From the NCBI RefSeq assembly GCF_030345795.1, contig NZ_JAUALB010000001.1, positions 2,103,001-2,167,000 of the forward strand: a DNA stretch of 64,000 nucleotides, written 5' to 3'. Below the pieces are notes generated by a model. The model saw only the letters and a list, made by a program, of their open reading frames with translations, did not search any database and was not told the DNA's origin. Within the stretch, counting starts at the first letter, position 1. Each line of letters starts with the position of its first letter. The DNA is from Micromonospora sp. WMMA1363 (GTDB taxonomy: Bacteria > Actinomycetota > Actinomycetes > Mycobacteriales > Micromonosporaceae). The position numbers and the translations under genes are program-made. Positions 47,037 through 56,716 of this stretch are shown in pieces.

Positions 47037-47788
47037 CTATCTGTCCTCACAGTGGTGACGGTGTTACCGGACTGGGCACGCCCCGGCTGGGCCGGGATGT
47101 GTGTGGTGCACACCCCGTCGCCGTGCGCGATGGTGGCCAGGCGCTGCACGTGGGTGCCGACCAGCCGGGAGATCACCCCGGTCTCGGCCTCGCACAGCTG
47201 GGGAAACTCGGCGGCCACGTGCGCCACCGGGCAGTGGTGTTGGCACAGCTGGCCGCCGGAGGCGATCGTGGACGCGCTGGCAGCGTAGCCCTCGGCGGTC
47301 AGCGCACCCGCCAGTGCCTCCGCCCGCGCGAGCGGATCGTCGCCGGCGTTCTCCATGGCGGCCCGGCACCGGGCCTCCAGGGCGGCGACCTGGTCGGCGG
47401 CGAACGCCGCCACCGCCTGCGGGCCCCCGCTGCGGGCGATCCAACGCAGCGCGGCGGTCGCCATGTTGTCGTAGTGGTGGGTGCCGCAGCGGCCCCGGGC
47501 CGAATCGGTCAGCAGGAACACCTTGGCGGGTCGGCCCCGGCGCCGGTGGCCCCGCACGGCCGGCTCGCGGGTGACCACGTCACCGTCGGTGAGCATCGCG
47601 TCGAGGTGCCGGCGGATCGCGGCCGGGCTGAGCCCGAGGGCCTCGCCGAGCTGCGCCGCGGTGGTAGCACCCCGTTCCAGCAGCAGCTGGGTGACCCGGT
47701 CCCGGGTCGACAGGTCGGACGCGGCAGACTGACCGGCGGCCGCAACGAGCGCCGGCCGGTACCCGGAGACCCCCGCCGCGTTTTTCAC
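47033..47788 (-). CDS. sufR: SufR-type Fe-S sensing repressor of the suf operon
   Basis: A 251-aa regulator from the GTG at 47788. The N-terminal winged HTH includes [20 protein letters not shown] and [14 protein letters not shown]; the wing is [20 protein letters not shown]. The C-terminal part has the cluster Cys residues: CGTHHY, then [20 protein letters not shown] and LCEAE (Cys-x3-Cys-x12-Cys). SufR with a [4Fe-4S] cluster represses suf; loss of the cluster relieves it. An upstream frame exists, but TAACGT 7 nt before GTG 47788 indicates a leaderless mRNA, fixing the start. It heads sufR-B-D-Rieske-C-S-U-T and is divergent from ctaA. Confidence 0.9.
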   Translation of the reverse strand: MKNAAGVSGYRPALVAAAGQSAASDLSTRDRVTQLLLERGATTAAQLGEALGLSPAAIRRHLDAMLTDGDVVTREPAVRGHRRRGRPAKVFLLTDSARGRCGTHHYDNMATAALRWIARSGGPQAVAAFAADQVAALEARCRAAMENAGDDPLARAEALAGALTAEGYAASASTIASGGQLCQHHCPVAHVAAEFPQLCEAETGVISRLVGTHVQRLATIAHGDGVCTTHIPAQPGRAQSGNTVTTVRTDR

Positions 47789-47801
47789 AACGCCAACGTT
47801 A
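47788..47801 (-). promoter_or_regulatory. sufR leaderless promoter and possible SufR site
   Basis: The minus strand reads TAACGTTGGCGTTG (47801-47788), ending in the first base of the GTG start. TAACGT is a -10 box 7 nt before the GTG. The same bases give TAAC-N6-GTTG, one change from the CAAC-N6-GTTG operator known for cyanobacterial SufR. TTACGTAA next to it is an 8-bp palindrome. The autoregulatory role is inferred. Confidence 0.5.
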
Positions 47802-47891
47802 CGTAATTCGTCAGAGGGCCGCAAACCCGGGGTCCGGTGATCCGAACCACCGCGCGGACGGAGTCACCCGATCGGGTTCCACTACGGTGCG

Positions 47892-47897
47892 TAGGAT
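47892..47897 (+). promoter_or_regulatory. Leaderless -10 box (ctaA)
   Basis: TAGGAT ends 7 nt before the GTG at 47905. This sets the ctaA start and implies a leaderless mRNA, as for the divergent sufR. Confidence 0.55.
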
Positions 47898-47904
47898 TTG
47901 CGCC

Positions 47905-48864
47905 GTGACTCCCGCCGTCCGGTTCCCGGTTTCCACCAGCCTGCTGCGCCGTTTGGCGTTCGCCAACATCGTCGCGAACGTCGCGATCGTCGTCACCGGC
48001 GGGGCGGTCCGGTTGACCGCCTCCGGTCTGGGTTGCCCCACCTGGCCCCGGTGCACCGACGAGTCGTACACCACCACGCCCGAGATGGGCGTACACGGCA
48101 TGATCGAGTACGGCAACCGCCTGCTCACCTTCGTACTGGTGCTGATCGCCGGCGCCGCGCTGCTGGCCGCCCTGCTGCACCGGCCACGGCGGCGCAGCGT
48201 GACGCTGCTGGCGGCGTCGGTGGTGTTGGGGATCCTGGCGCAGGCGGTGATCGGCGGGATCACCGTACGAACCCAACTACACCCGTCGATCGTCGGCATT
48301 CACTTCGTGGTCTCGATGCTGCTGCTGCTCGTGTCGTACGCCCTCTGGCGCCGGATCGGCGAGCCGGACAGCCCCGCGCGCCTCCTCGTACCGGTGCCGC
48401 TGCGGACGCTGGTCCGGATCACCAGCGCGGCCAGCGCGGCGGTGATCGTCGCCGGTGTCGCGGTGACCGGCAGCGGCCCGCACGCCGGTGACGCCGACGC
48501 GGTCCGCAACGGGTTGGACCCGGAGTCGATCTCACAGGTGCACGCGGACCTCGTCTTCCTGCTCGTGGGCCTCAGCCTGGCGCTGTGGCTGGCCCTGCGG
48601 GCCGTCGGGGCGCCCGCCGCGGCGCGCCGCGCGGCCGGCCTGCTGCTCGCCGCCGAACTGGCGCAGGGGGTCGTCGGCTTCGTGCAGTACGTCACCAACC
48701 TGCCGGCGGTGCTCGTCGGCGCCCACATGCTCGGCTCCTGCCTGGTCTGGCTGGCCACCCTGTCGATGCTCTGGTCGATCCGGGACCGCCACCCGGCCAC
48801 CTCGCCGGTCCACGCCCCGCCGAATCCCACCCGCACCGCCGACGTCGCACCCGCCGCGATCTGA
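47905..48864 (+). CDS. ctaA: Heme A synthase (COX15/CtaA)
   Basis: Oxidises heme O to heme A for cytochrome aa3 oxidase. The 319-aa protein has eight predicted helices. SGLGCPTWPRCTDE (about residues 40-53) is the extracellular loop with the Cys pair typical of Gram-positive CtaA. Conserved His residues that bind heme are in GVHGMIEYGNRL, QLHPSIVGIHF, QVHADLVFLL and VGAHMLGSCLVWLATL. GTG 47905 fits a TAGGAT box. The partner gene ctaB is at 50.5-51.4 kb on the opposite strand. Confidence 0.92.
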   Translation: MTPAVRFPVSTSLLRRLAFANIVANVAIVVTGGAVRLTASGLGCPTWPRCTDESYTTTPEMGVHGMIEYGNRLLTFVLVLIAGAALLAALLHRPRRRSVTLLAASVVLGILAQAVIGGITVRTQLHPSIVGIHFVVSMLLLLVSYALWRRIGEPDSPARLLVPVPLRTLVRITSAASAAVIVAGVAVTGSGPHAGDADAVRNGLDPESISQVHADLVFLLVGLSLALWLALRAVGAPAAARRAAGLLLAAELAQGVVGFVQYVTNLPAVLVGAHMLGSCLVWLATLSMLWSIRDRHPATSPVHAPPNPTRTADVAPAAI

Positions 48865-48961
48865 TCCTCGGCCCCGTGCTGGATCCCGCAGCCGCCGCGA
48901 GGGGTGGCCCGACGCCGGCCCCGCTTGACGTGTTTGCCCGGTTCGCGATCCGGACGCCGGT

Positions 48962-49882
48962 TCAGACGCGGCGGGACAGGTGCGTGACGATGGCGTCGGC
49001 GAGGCGGTCGGCAGCGCCGTCGGCGTACCCCAGGAACAGGGACGGCTCGGTGAGCTCCAGCTCGACCAGGACCGGCGCGCCGTCGGCGCCGGGAATCAGG
49101 TCGACCCGGGCGTAGAGCAGCCGGTCCGCGCCGCCCGGCACCGCCGTGAGGGTCTTCTCCGCCACCGCCAGCTGCGCCTCGGTGGCGGTACGGGTAGTGA
49201 TCTCCTCCGGCCGGTAGAGCCCGTCGGGGCCGACGTCGGGACCGGTCAGCATCGGCCCCTTGCGGACAGCGTGGCTGAACGTGAGCCCGGTCGGGCCGGC
49301 GACGAACAGCAGCGCGGTCTCGCCGGCGGTGTCGACGGCCGCGAGGTACGGCTGCACCATGGTGACCCGGCCAGCCGCGCCGAGCCGTCGGACGTGGGAC
49401 CGGGCGAGATCCCGGTGCTCCGGGTCGGCCAGGTCGTACCGTCCGGTCTCCTGGCTGCCCGCGCCGACCGAGGGCTTGAGGACGTACTCCCCGCGGTCGG
49501 CGGGAAACTCCCACTCGTCGCCGGGGGCGACCCATGCCGTGGGCACCGTGGGCACCCCGGCGGCGGACAGCTCGTCGAGGTACCGCTTGTCGGTGTTCCA
49601 GGCGACGACGTCCGCGGGGTTGGCCAGCGCCGGGACCCGCGCGGCCCAGGCGACGAACTCGTCCCGGCGGGCCGGGTAGTCCCAGGGCGAGCGGAGCACC
49701 GCGAGGTCGTAGCCGGCCCAGTCGACGGCCGGCTCGTCCCAGACGACGGGTTCGCCGGTGACGCCCCGGGCCGCGAGGGGAGCAACGACGAGGCGGTCGT
49801 CGTCCTCGAGGTCGGGTAAGGCCGCGCAGGTGACGAGAGCCACCCGGAGCCCCCCGGGACGCGGCCGGTCGTGCCGGGTCAT
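48962..49882 (-). CDS. ATP-grasp domain protein
   Basis: A 306-aa protein of the RimK-like/ATP-grasp group. The N-terminal pre-ATP domain starts LRVALVTCAALPDLEDDDRL, then a SPWDYPARRDEF segment. The ATP-grasp core includes EYVLKPSVGAGSQETGRYDL (Lys and flexible Gly loop), VTMVQPYLAAVDTAGETALL and, at the end, LLYARVDLIPG then PVLVELELTEPSLFL, with the metal-binding Asp and Glu. Such enzymes join a carboxylate to an amine using ATP; the substrates are unknown. ATG 49882 is adopted over a TTG at 49891. It starts 6 nt after the stop of the next gene upstream, so they are probably one operon. Confidence 0.75.
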   Translation of the reverse strand: MTRHDRPRPGGLRVALVTCAALPDLEDDDRLVVAPLAARGVTGEPVVWDEPAVDWAGYDLAVLRSPWDYPARRDEFVAWAARVPALANPADVVAWNTDKRYLDELSAAGVPTVPTAWVAPGDEWEFPADRGEYVLKPSVGAGSQETGRYDLADPEHRDLARSHVRRLGAAGRVTMVQPYLAAVDTAGETALLFVAGPTGLTFSHAVRKGPMLTGPDVGPDGLYRPEEITTRTATEAQLAVAEKTLTAVPGGADRLLYARVDLIPGADGAPVLVELELTEPSLFLGYADGAADRLADAIVTHLSRRV

Positions 49883-49887
49883 CAGTG

Positions 49888-50223
49888 TCAACGGGCCATC
49901 GTGCGCCGGGCCATCGACCGCCAGAGGTCGTTGCTCGGCCGCATCTGGTCCATGAGCTCACGCTCCCAGGCGTTCTCGACGGCAACTCCCGCCTCGGCGC
50001 ACGCCTGCCGGGCGACGACGGTGTCGTCCGCGAAATGGTCGCCCCAGGCGCCGTCGGCGCCGACGAGGACGATGCGCGCGCCGCGCTTGCCGACGTACTC
50101 GATGACCGCCGTCGCCCCGCCGTGTCCGGCGGCGAACGACTTGATGCCGGCGACCAGGCCGCTGGGAGCCTGGTCGGTGGCGGTCTGCTCAGCCGTCAGC
50201 GTCGTATCGGAACCATCTGCCAT
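49888..50223 (-). CDS. Small conserved hypothetical protein
   Basis: A 111-aa cytosolic protein. GLVAGIKSFAAGHGGATAVI then EYVGKRGARIVLVGADGAWG is a compact alpha/beta part; the tail ENAWERELMDQMRPSNDLWR is acidic-helical. I do not recognise a named family. ATG 50223 is preceded by TAGGCT (50236-50231) at 7 nt, a leaderless promoter. Its stop is 6 nt before the ATP-grasp start, which suggests a shared function. Confidence 0.65.
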   Translation of the reverse strand: MADGSDTTLTAEQTATDQAPSGLVAGIKSFAAGHGGATAVIEYVGKRGARIVLVGADGAWGDHFADDTVVARQACAEAGVAVENAWERELMDQMRPSNDLWRSMARRTMAR

Positions 50224-50230
50224 GACGCGA

Positions 50231-50236
50231 AGCCTA
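50231..50236 (-). promoter_or_regulatory. Leaderless -10 box (111-aa protein)
   Basis: TAGGCT on the minus strand, with TCGCGTC (7 nt) then ATG 50223. It matches the box-to-start spacing of the other leaderless genes in this window. Confidence 0.55.
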
Positions 50237-50280
50237 AGCAGACTTGCCCCCGTCCGGGCGAGTTCCATGAACCTTTTGTG

Positions 50281-50460
50281 ATGCCAATTACCCGACCATT
50301 AAGGAAAACCACAGGCAACTTGCCCGGATTTATCCATATTTTCCTCACGAATCAAGGACAACAAGGTTGCTCAGATATGAACGAGAGGGGCAACCGCCAA
50401 CCTGAGAGAAATTTCCTCGACCGAATAGAAAAGCCGGACAACTCATCCATGATGATGACT
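50281..50460. other. Low-GC non-coding island
   Basis: By hand count these 180 bp are about 46 percent G+C, against roughly 70 percent or more around them. It contains ATTAAGG, TTTATCCATATTTTCC, GGTTGC/GCAACC arms (50374-50397 region) and a short ATG frame of no clear quality. No gene is supported. It may be a regulatory region, an RNA gene or a trace of foreign DNA. Confidence 0.6.
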
Positions 50461-50469
50461 TGTCCGGCC
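50431..50469 (-). terminator. ctaB rho-independent terminator
   Basis: On the minus strand GCCGGACAA pairs with TTGTCCGGC, and TTTTCT follows. It is 13 nt after the ctaB stop and has a true T-run. Confidence 0.85.
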
Positions 50470-50481
50470 TTGAGCGGAGAG

Positions 50482-51438
50482 TCAGATCAGCGCGTCCAGC
50501 GCCACCGCCGCGAACACGATGGTCAGATAGGTCGTGGACCAGTGGAAGAGCCGCATCGGTCGGACCGCCTCGCCCCGCGCCGCCCGGCCGCAGAGCCTGT
50601 GCGCCTCCACCAGGAGGGCGACTCCGACCGCCAGGGTCGGCAGCCCGTAGACCATGCTCATCCCGAGCGGCCAGACCGCGAGCGAGCTCAGAACGGTCAG
50701 CCAGGCGAAGACCAGGATCTCCGCGTTGACCCGTCGGGTGGACGCCACCACCGGCAGCATGGGGATACCCGCGCGCGCGTAGTCGTCCCGGTACTTCATC
50801 GCCAACGGGTAGAAGTGCGGCATCTGCCAGAAGAAGACGACCGCGAACAGTGCCCAGGCAGCCGGCGCGAGCGAGCCGGTCACCGCGGCCCAGCCGATCA
50901 GCACCGGCGCGGCCCCGCACGCCCCGCCCCAGAACGTGTTCGCCGGGGTGGTCCGCTTGAGCCAGGCGGTGTAGACGAGGTCGTAGTAGACGATCGCGGC
51001 CAGGGTGAGGCCGGCGGCCAGCGGGTTGGTGAACACGGCCATCAGGCCGACCGAGACCACCGCCAGCACCAGGCCGAAGACCAGCGCGTTGCGCGGCGAC
51101 ACGGTGTGCGCCGGCAGCGGCCGACGCTTGGTCCGCCGCATCAGCTGGTCGATGTCCCGGTCGATGTAGCAGTTGAGGACGCTGGCCGCCCCGGCGGCCA
51201 GCGAGCCGCCGACCAGGACCACGGCGACCAGCCAGAGAGACGGCATCCCACCGTGGGCCAGCATCATCGCCGGCACGGTGGTGACCAACAGCAGCTCGAC
51301 GATCCGGGGCTTGGTCAACGCCACGTACGCCGCGACGACGGCGCGCGCGTCCCGCCGCGAGGTGGCCGACTCGGTCGCCGCCGTGCGCACCGGCTGCCCG
51401 GCAGGGTTACTGGCCGGGCGCTCGGTGATCATGCTCAC
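50482..51438 (-). CDS. ctaB: Protoheme IX farnesyltransferase (heme O synthase)
   Basis: Adds a farnesyl group to heme B, the step before CtaA. The 318-aa UbiA-family membrane enzyme has nine predicted helices. Prenyl-diphosphate motif 1 is [20 protein letters not shown] (about residues 95-114), motif 2 is [20 protein letters not shown], and [17 protein letters not shown] is the conserved loop. The GTG at 51438 has GGAAGG 9 nt upstream; ATG 51432 is the alternative. It is divergent from tkt with 265 bp between, an arrangement common in actinobacteria. Confidence 0.93.
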   Translation of the reverse strand: MSMITERPASNPAGQPVRTAATESATSRRDARAVVAAYVALTKPRIVELLLVTTVPAMMLAHGGMPSLWLVAVVLVGGSLAAGAASVLNCYIDRDIDQLMRRTKRRPLPAHTVSPRNALVFGLVLAVVSVGLMAVFTNPLAAGLTLAAIVYYDLVYTAWLKRTTPANTFWGGACGAAPVLIGWAAVTGSLAPAAWALFAVVFFWQMPHFYPLAMKYRDDYARAGIPMLPVVASTRRVNAEILVFAWLTVLSSLAVWPLGMSMVYGLPTLAVGVALLVEAHRLCGRAARGEAVRPMRLFHWSTTYLTIVFAAVALDALI

Positions 51439-51654
51439 GGATTGCCACCTTCCGGCGTCGGCTGGGGAGGTCGGATCGGCCTGGACCCGCATCGGGGTCC
51501 ACAGACCGACCCACACACTACGCGCTGTCGTTTTGGCTGCCCGGGCGACCCGGCAACGGTGCGAGCTGTCACACCTCGGTCGAACGGCGCGACCACCAGG
51601 ACACGTACAGGACAGCATGCAGTGATCCCCGGGCGGACGTTTAGGACCGCTCGA

Positions 51655-51660
51655 TAGGGT
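51655..51660 (+). promoter_or_regulatory. Putative tkt operon -10 box
   Basis: TAGGGT lies 43 nt before the tkt GTG, leaving a leader of about 37 nt with the ribosome site GAGGAGC. The -35 box is not clear. Confidence 0.4.
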
Positions 51661-51703
51661 CACCAGTGAGGGTTCCGCCCATCTGCCGAGGAGCACATCG
51701 ATA

Positions 51704-53842
51704 GTGGCTGCCAACCGACCCGAGCATCCCGCACTGAACTGGTCCGACCTCGACCGCCGGGCCGTGGACACGGCCCGCGTGCTGGCCATGGACGCCGTGG
51801 AGAAATCCGGCAACGGCCACCCAGGCACCGCGATGAGCCTCGCGCCCGCGGCCTACCTGCTCTTCAACCGGGTCATGCGGCACAACCCCGCCGACCCGAC
51901 GTGGCCCGGCCGGGACCGCTTCGTCCTCTCCGCCGGCCACTCCAGCCTCACCCTCTACATCCAGCTGTTCCTGTCCGGCTACCCGCTAGGCCTGGACGAC
52001 CTGAAGGCGCTGCGGCAGTGGGGCTCGCTCACCCCGGGCCACCCGGAGCACGGGCACACCCCGGGTGTGGAGACCACGACCGGCCCGCTCGGGCAGGGCC
52101 TCGGCAACGCTGTCGGGATGGCGATGGCGGCCCGCCGCGAGCGTGGCCTGTTCGACCCGGAGACCGAGCCGGGCACCTCGGTCTTCGACCACGACATCTG
52201 GTGCATCGCCTCCGACGGCGACATCGAGGAGGGCATCTCGCACGAGGCGAGCGCCCTCGCCGGGCACCAGCAACTGGGCAACCTCTGCGTGATCTACGAC
52301 GACAACGAGATCTCGATCGAGGACGACACCCGCATCGCCAAGAGTGAGGACGTGGCGGCCCGCTACGCGGCGTACGGGTGGCACGTCCAGACGGTGGACT
52401 GGCGCCGCGGCGACGCCGACCAGGGCGACTACCACGAGGACGTGGCGGCGCTGTACCAGGCGCTGCTGGCCGCCCGGGCGGAGAACGGTCGCCCGTCCCT
52501 CATCTCACTGCGCACCATCATCGGCTGGCCCGCACCGAACAAGCAGAACACCGGCAAGATCCACGGGTCGGCGCTCGGCGCGGACGAGGTGGCAGCCACC
52601 AAGCAGATCCTCGGCCTCGACCCGGCGCAGACCTTCGAGGTGGCCGACGAGGTTCTCGCTCACGCCCGCCAGGCGTTGGGCCGCGGTGAGGCCGCCCAGC
52701 GGGAGTGGACGACCGCCTTCGACGGCTGGGCGGCGGCCAACCCGCAGCGCCGGGCGCTGTACGACCGCATCGCCGGGCGGGTGCTGCCGGAGGGCTGGAC
52801 GGACGCGCTACCGGAGTTCCCAGCCGACGCCAAGGGCATCGCCACCCGCGCCGCCTCCGGCAAGGTCCTGGGGGCACTCGCGCCGGTGCTGCCGGAGCTG
52901 TGGGGCGGCTCGGCGGACCTGGCCGAGAGCAACAACACCACCATGAAGGGCGAGCCGTCGTTCGTCCCGGCCGGGCACGCCACGAAGGACTTCCCCGGTC
53001 ACGAGTACGGCCGCACGCTGCACTTCGGCATCCGCGAGCACGCCATGGGCGCGATCCTCAACGGCATCGCCCTACACGGCGGCACCCGCCCGTACGGCGG
53101 CACGTTCCTCGTCTTCAGCGACTACATGCGACCCTCGGTGCGGCTGGCGGCGCTGATGAAGTTGCCGGTGATCTACGTCTGGACGCACGACTCGATCGGT
53201 CTCGGCGAGGACGGCCCGACGCACCAGCCGGTGGAGCACCTGACGGCGCTGCGGGCCATTCCCGGCCTGGACGTGGTCCGCCCGGCCGACGCCAACGAGA
53301 CCGTTTGGGCGTGGCGGCAGGCGCTGAAGCACACCGACCGGCCGACCGCGCTGGCGCTCAGCCGGCAGGCGCTGCCGGTGCTGGACCGCTCGACCCTGGC
53401 CGACGCCGAGGGCGTGGCCCGCGGCGGATACGTGCTGGCCGAGGCGTCCGGCGGCAAGCCGCACGTGATCCTCGTCGGCACCGGCTCCGAGGTGCAGCTC
53501 TGCCTGACCGCACGGGAGCGGCTGGAGGCCGACGGCACCCCCACCCGGGTGGTGTCGATGCCGTGCCAGGAGTGGTTCGCCGAGCAGGACGAGGCATACC
53601 GCGAGTCCGTCCTCCCCCGGGGGGTAAAGGCACGGGTGAGCGTGGAGGCGGGCATCGCCATGTCGTGGCGCGGCATCGTCGGTGACAGCGGCGAGAGCGT
53701 CAGCATCGAGCACTACGGGGCGAGCGCCCCGCATACCGTGCTCTTCGAGCAGTTCGGGTTCACCCCCGACCGGATCATGGCCGCCGCACACGCGGCACTG
53801 ACCCGGGTGGGGGAGATCACCGGCAACCCAACAGGCAACTGA
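51704..53842 (+). CDS. tkt: Transketolase
   Basis: TPP enzyme that moves two-carbon units between sugar phosphates in the non-oxidative pentose-phosphate pathway. The 712-aa protein has [20 protein letters not shown] at the start, the TPP/Mg site [20 protein letters not shown] then [12 protein letters not shown], and in the Pyr domain [20 protein letters not shown] with the catalytic Glu of [11 protein letters not shown] nearby. All domains (PP, Pyr, C-terminal) are complete. GTG 51704. It leads tkt-tal-pgi-zwf-opcA-pgl. Confidence 0.95.
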   Translation: MAANRPEHPALNWSDLDRRAVDTARVLAMDAVEKSGNGHPGTAMSLAPAAYLLFNRVMRHNPADPTWPGRDRFVLSAGHSSLTLYIQLFLSGYPLGLDDLKALRQWGSLTPGHPEHGHTPGVETTTGPLGQGLGNAVGMAMAARRERGLFDPETEPGTSVFDHDIWCIASDGDIEEGISHEASALAGHQQLGNLCVIYDDNEISIEDDTRIAKSEDVAARYAAYGWHVQTVDWRRGDADQGDYHEDVAALYQALLAARAENGRPSLISLRTIIGWPAPNKQNTGKIHGSALGADEVAATKQILGLDPAQTFEVADEVLAHARQALGRGEAAQREWTTAFDGWAAANPQRRALYDRIAGRVLPEGWTDALPEFPADAKGIATRAASGKVLGALAPVLPELWGGSADLAESNNTTMKGEPSFVPAGHATKDFPGHEYGRTLHFGIREHAMGAILNGIALHGGTRPYGGTFLVFSDYMRPSVRLAALMKLPVIYVWTHDSIGLGEDGPTHQPVEHLTALRAIPGLDVVRPADANETVWAWRQALKHTDRPTALALSRQALPVLDRSTLADAEGVARGGYVLAEASGGKPHVILVGTGSEVQLCLTARERLEADGTPTRVVSMPCQEWFAEQDEAYRESVLPRGVKARVSVEAGIAMSWRGIVGDSGESVSIEHYGASAPHTVLFEQFGFTPDRIMAAAHAALTRVGEITGNPTGN

Positions 53843-53857
53843 GGGAGCGTAAACGGC

Positions 53858-55036
53858 ATGACGGACAGGCTGGGTGAGCTCACCGCCGCGGGCGTGGCGG
53901 TCTGGCTCGACGATCTTTCGCGGGTACGGCTCAGCTCCGGCGGGCTGGATCAGCTGCGCCGGGAGAAACACCTGGTCGGGGTGACCAGCAACCCGACGAT
54001 CTTCGCCAAGGCGCTGAGCGACGCCGACGAGTACGACTGGCAGCTGCGTGACCTCGCCACCCGGGGGGTCGACGTCGAGGAGGCGGTGCGCAACCTCACC
54101 GCGTACGACGTGCGGTGGGCGTGCGACGTGATGCGCCCCGCCTACGACTCCACCGCCGGGGTGGACGGCCGGGTCTCCCTGGAGGTCGACCCGCGGCTGG
54201 CGTACGAGACCGAGAAAACCGTCGCCGAGGCCAAGGCGCTCTGGTGGCTGGTCGACCGGCCGAACCTGTTCATCAAGATCCCGGCCACCGAGGCCGGCCT
54301 GCCGGCGATCACCGCCGCCCTGGCCGAGGGCATCAGCGTCAACGTCACGCTGATCTTCGGCCTGGACCGGTACTCGGCGGTCATGGACGCCTTCCTCGCC
54401 GGCATGGAGCAGGCGAAGGCGAACGGCCACGACCTGTCGAAGATCGGCTCGGTGGCGTCCTTCTTCGTCTCCCGGGTCGACACCGAGGTCGACAGGCGCC
54501 TGGAGAAGATCGGCTCGGATGCGGCGAAGGCACTGCGCGGCAGGGCCGCCGTGGCCAACGCGCGGCTGGCCTACGAACGCTACGGCGAGGTCTTCGCCTC
54601 CGACCGCTGGCAGGCCCTCGCCGACGCCGGGGCACACCCGCAACGACCGCTGTGGGCGTCCACCTCGACGAAGAACCCGGACTACCGGGACGTGATCTAC
54701 GTGGAGAAGCTGGTCGCCCCCGGCACGGTCAACACCATGCCGGAGTCGGTGATCGACGCGTACGCCGACCACGGCGAGACCCGCGGCGACACCGTCACCG
54801 GCGCGTACGACGACGCCCGGCAGGTCTTCGCGGACCTGGATTCGGTGGGTGTCGACATGGCCGACGTGATCGCCACCCTGGAACGGGAGGGCGTCGAGAA
54901 GTTCGAGGCGAGCTGGACCGAGCTGCTCAACGGCGTCCGCAAGTCGCTCGCCGCCGCCGGGCGCGGGAACGGTCACCCCGGCAACGCCGCCAAGGCCAAC
55001 GCGCGGGCCGCCGAACAGGCGGGAGGCAACGCGTGA
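53858..55036 (+). CDS. tal: Transaldolase
   Basis: Moves a dihydroxyacetone unit between sugar phosphates. The 392-aa protein is of the long actinobacterial/Mycobacterium type (subfamily with [17 protein letters not shown]). The Schiff-base Lys is in [16 protein letters not shown] (about residue 145), and [16 protein letters not shown] and [13 protein letters not shown] are conserved. ATG 53858 is 15 nt after the tkt stop; the tal stop overlaps pgi by 4 bp. Confidence 0.94.
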   Translation: MTDRLGELTAAGVAVWLDDLSRVRLSSGGLDQLRREKHLVGVTSNPTIFAKALSDADEYDWQLRDLATRGVDVEEAVRNLTAYDVRWACDVMRPAYDSTAGVDGRVSLEVDPRLAYETEKTVAEAKALWWLVDRPNLFIKIPATEAGLPAITAALAEGISVNVTLIFGLDRYSAVMDAFLAGMEQAKANGHDLSKIGSVASFFVSRVDTEVDRRLEKIGSDAAKALRGRAAVANARLAYERYGEVFASDRWQALADAGAHPQRPLWASTSTKNPDYRDVIYVEKLVAPGTVNTMPESVIDAYADHGETRGDTVTGAYDDARQVFADLDSVGVDMADVIATLEREGVEKFEASWTELLNGVRKSLAAAGRGNGHPGNAAKANARAAEQAGGNA

Positions 55037-56682
55037 GCGAGCTGTTCGCCGGCCCGGCGGAGGCCGCCGCGGGGCTGACGGTGCACGGAGCGGACGCGGT
55101 CGACAAGGCCGCCGCCGCCTCCACCCGCGATGCGCTGGTCTCCGCCGGCGTGCCCGGCAAGCTGGCCGCGAAGAACCCGACGCTGTGGGGCCCGGAGGCG
55201 GAGACGGAGGCGAAGATCCGGCTGGGCTGGGTGGACACCCACCGCCGCAGCCGGGACCTGCTCCCCCAGCTCGCCGAGCTGAAAGCGGAACTGGGCGACC
55301 TCGACCACGTCGTGCTCGCCGGGATGGGCGGTTCGTCGCTGGCCCCCGAGGTGATCGCCCGGACCCTCGGCCGGCCGCTGACCGTGCTGGACACCACCGA
55401 CCCGGGCCAGGTCCGGGCAGCGCTGGCCGACCGGCTGGAGCGCACCGTCGTCGTGGTGGCCAGCAAGTCCGGCTCCACGGTGGAGACCGACAGCCACCGG
55501 CGGGCGTACTGGCAGGCGTTCCTGGACGCGGGGATGACCGAGGCGGAGGCCGGCCGGCACTTCGTCGTCGTCACCGACCCGGGCTCCCCGCTGGAGGCCA
55601 CCGCCGCCGAGATGGGCGCGTTCACCGTGCTCGCCGATCCCAACGTGGGCGGGCGGTACTCCGCCCTCACCGCGTTCGGCCTGGTCCCGTCCGCGCTGGC
55701 TGGCGTCGAGGTGGTCGAACTGCTGGACCAGGCCGACGCGCTCGCCGCGTCGCTGGGCGGTGAGCGGGACAATCCGGCGCTCGCGCTGGGCGCCGCCCTG
55801 GGCGCGGCGGCCACCATGGGACGGGACAAGGTCGCGCTGGTCCCCGACGGCACCGGCATCGACGGGCTCGGCGACTGGGCGGAGCAGCTCATCGCCGAGT
55901 CGACCGGCAAGTCCGGCGTCGGCATCCTGCCGATCGTGGTCGAGTCGCCCACCAGCCCGGGCGCCGCCGGGGACGATGTACTCACCGTGTCATACGGCGG
56001 CGCGCTGACCGCCGGCGACGTCCCCGGTGGCGGGTCCGAGCCGGACGTGGCGGTCAGTGGTCCGCTCGGTGCGCAGTTCCTCACCTGGGAGTACGCCACC
56101 GCGGTCGCGGGCGTGGTGCTCGGCATCGACCCGTTCGACCAACCGAACGTCACCGAGAGCAAGGAGAACACCAACAAGATCTTCGCCTCGGGCCCGCCGG
56201 CGGAGACGCCGTCGTTCACCGAGGGCGCGATCGAGGTGTACGCGCCGACCGGCGCGCCGGGTGACCTGGCGGGCGTGCTGCGGTGGCTGATCGACGGGCT
56301 CGGCGACGACGGCTACCTCGCGGTGATGGCCTACCTCGACCGGTTCGCGGACGCGGACGCGGCCCGGCTACGGCCGGCGCTGGCCGAGGCGACCGGCCGG
56401 CCGGTGACCTTCGGCTGGGGGCCGCGCTTCCTGCACTCCACCGGGCAGTACCACAAGGGCGGCCCGCAGGTCGGCGGTTTCCTCCAGCTCACCGGCGCGG
56501 TTGACGTTGATCTGCCGGTGCCCGGCCGACCGTACACCTTCGGGGAACTGCAGGCGGCGCAGGCCGCCGGCGACCGGCAGGCCCTGGCCGGCCGGGCACG
56601 CCCCCTGCTACGGCTGCACCTGGCCGACCGGTCCACGGGCCTGGTCCAACTGCTCGATGCGGTTGGGGCACTGCGCGCGTGA
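55033..56682 (+). CDS. pgi: Glucose-6-phosphate isomerase
   Basis: Interconverts glucose-6-phosphate and fructose-6-phosphate. The 549-aa protein has the SIS-fold elements [20 protein letters not shown] and [18 protein letters not shown], the [19 protein letters not shown] signature and [16 protein letters not shown] with the catalytic Lys/His region. It belongs to the shorter-core, TAL-PGI-like group found in actinobacterial pentose-phosphate operons. GTG 55033 overlaps the tal stop (GTGA). Its place between tal and zwf returns fructose-6-phosphate to the oxidative branch. Confidence 0.92.
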   Translation: MSELFAGPAEAAAGLTVHGADAVDKAAAASTRDALVSAGVPGKLAAKNPTLWGPEAETEAKIRLGWVDTHRRSRDLLPQLAELKAELGDLDHVVLAGMGGSSLAPEVIARTLGRPLTVLDTTDPGQVRAALADRLERTVVVVASKSGSTVETDSHRRAYWQAFLDAGMTEAEAGRHFVVVTDPGSPLEATAAEMGAFTVLADPNVGGRYSALTAFGLVPSALAGVEVVELLDQADALAASLGGERDNPALALGAALGAAATMGRDKVALVPDGTGIDGLGDWAEQLIAESTGKSGVGILPIVVESPTSPGAAGDDVLTVSYGGALTAGDVPGGGSEPDVAVSGPLGAQFLTWEYATAVAGVVLGIDPFDQPNVTESKENTNKIFASGPPAETPSFTEGAIEVYAPTGAPGDLAGVLRWLIDGLGDDGYLAVMAYLDRFADADAARLRPALAEATGRPVTFGWGPRFLHSTGQYHKGGPQVGGFLQLTGAVDVDLPVPGRPYTFGELQAAQAAGDRQALAGRARPLLRLHLADRSTGLVQLLDAVGALRA

Positions 56683-56716
56683 CGATGACGACGACGAGGC
56701 GGAGCGAGGAGGCGGT

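Noticed and set aside
50379..50470. Small ATG frame MNERGNRQPERNFLD in the low-GC island
   Set aside because: No ribosome site, and it runs through the ctaB terminator and into the ctaB antisense strand.
49885..51657. 590-codon plus-strand open frame across ctaB
   Set aside because: Antisense shadow of ctaB with Arg/His-rich random-like translation.
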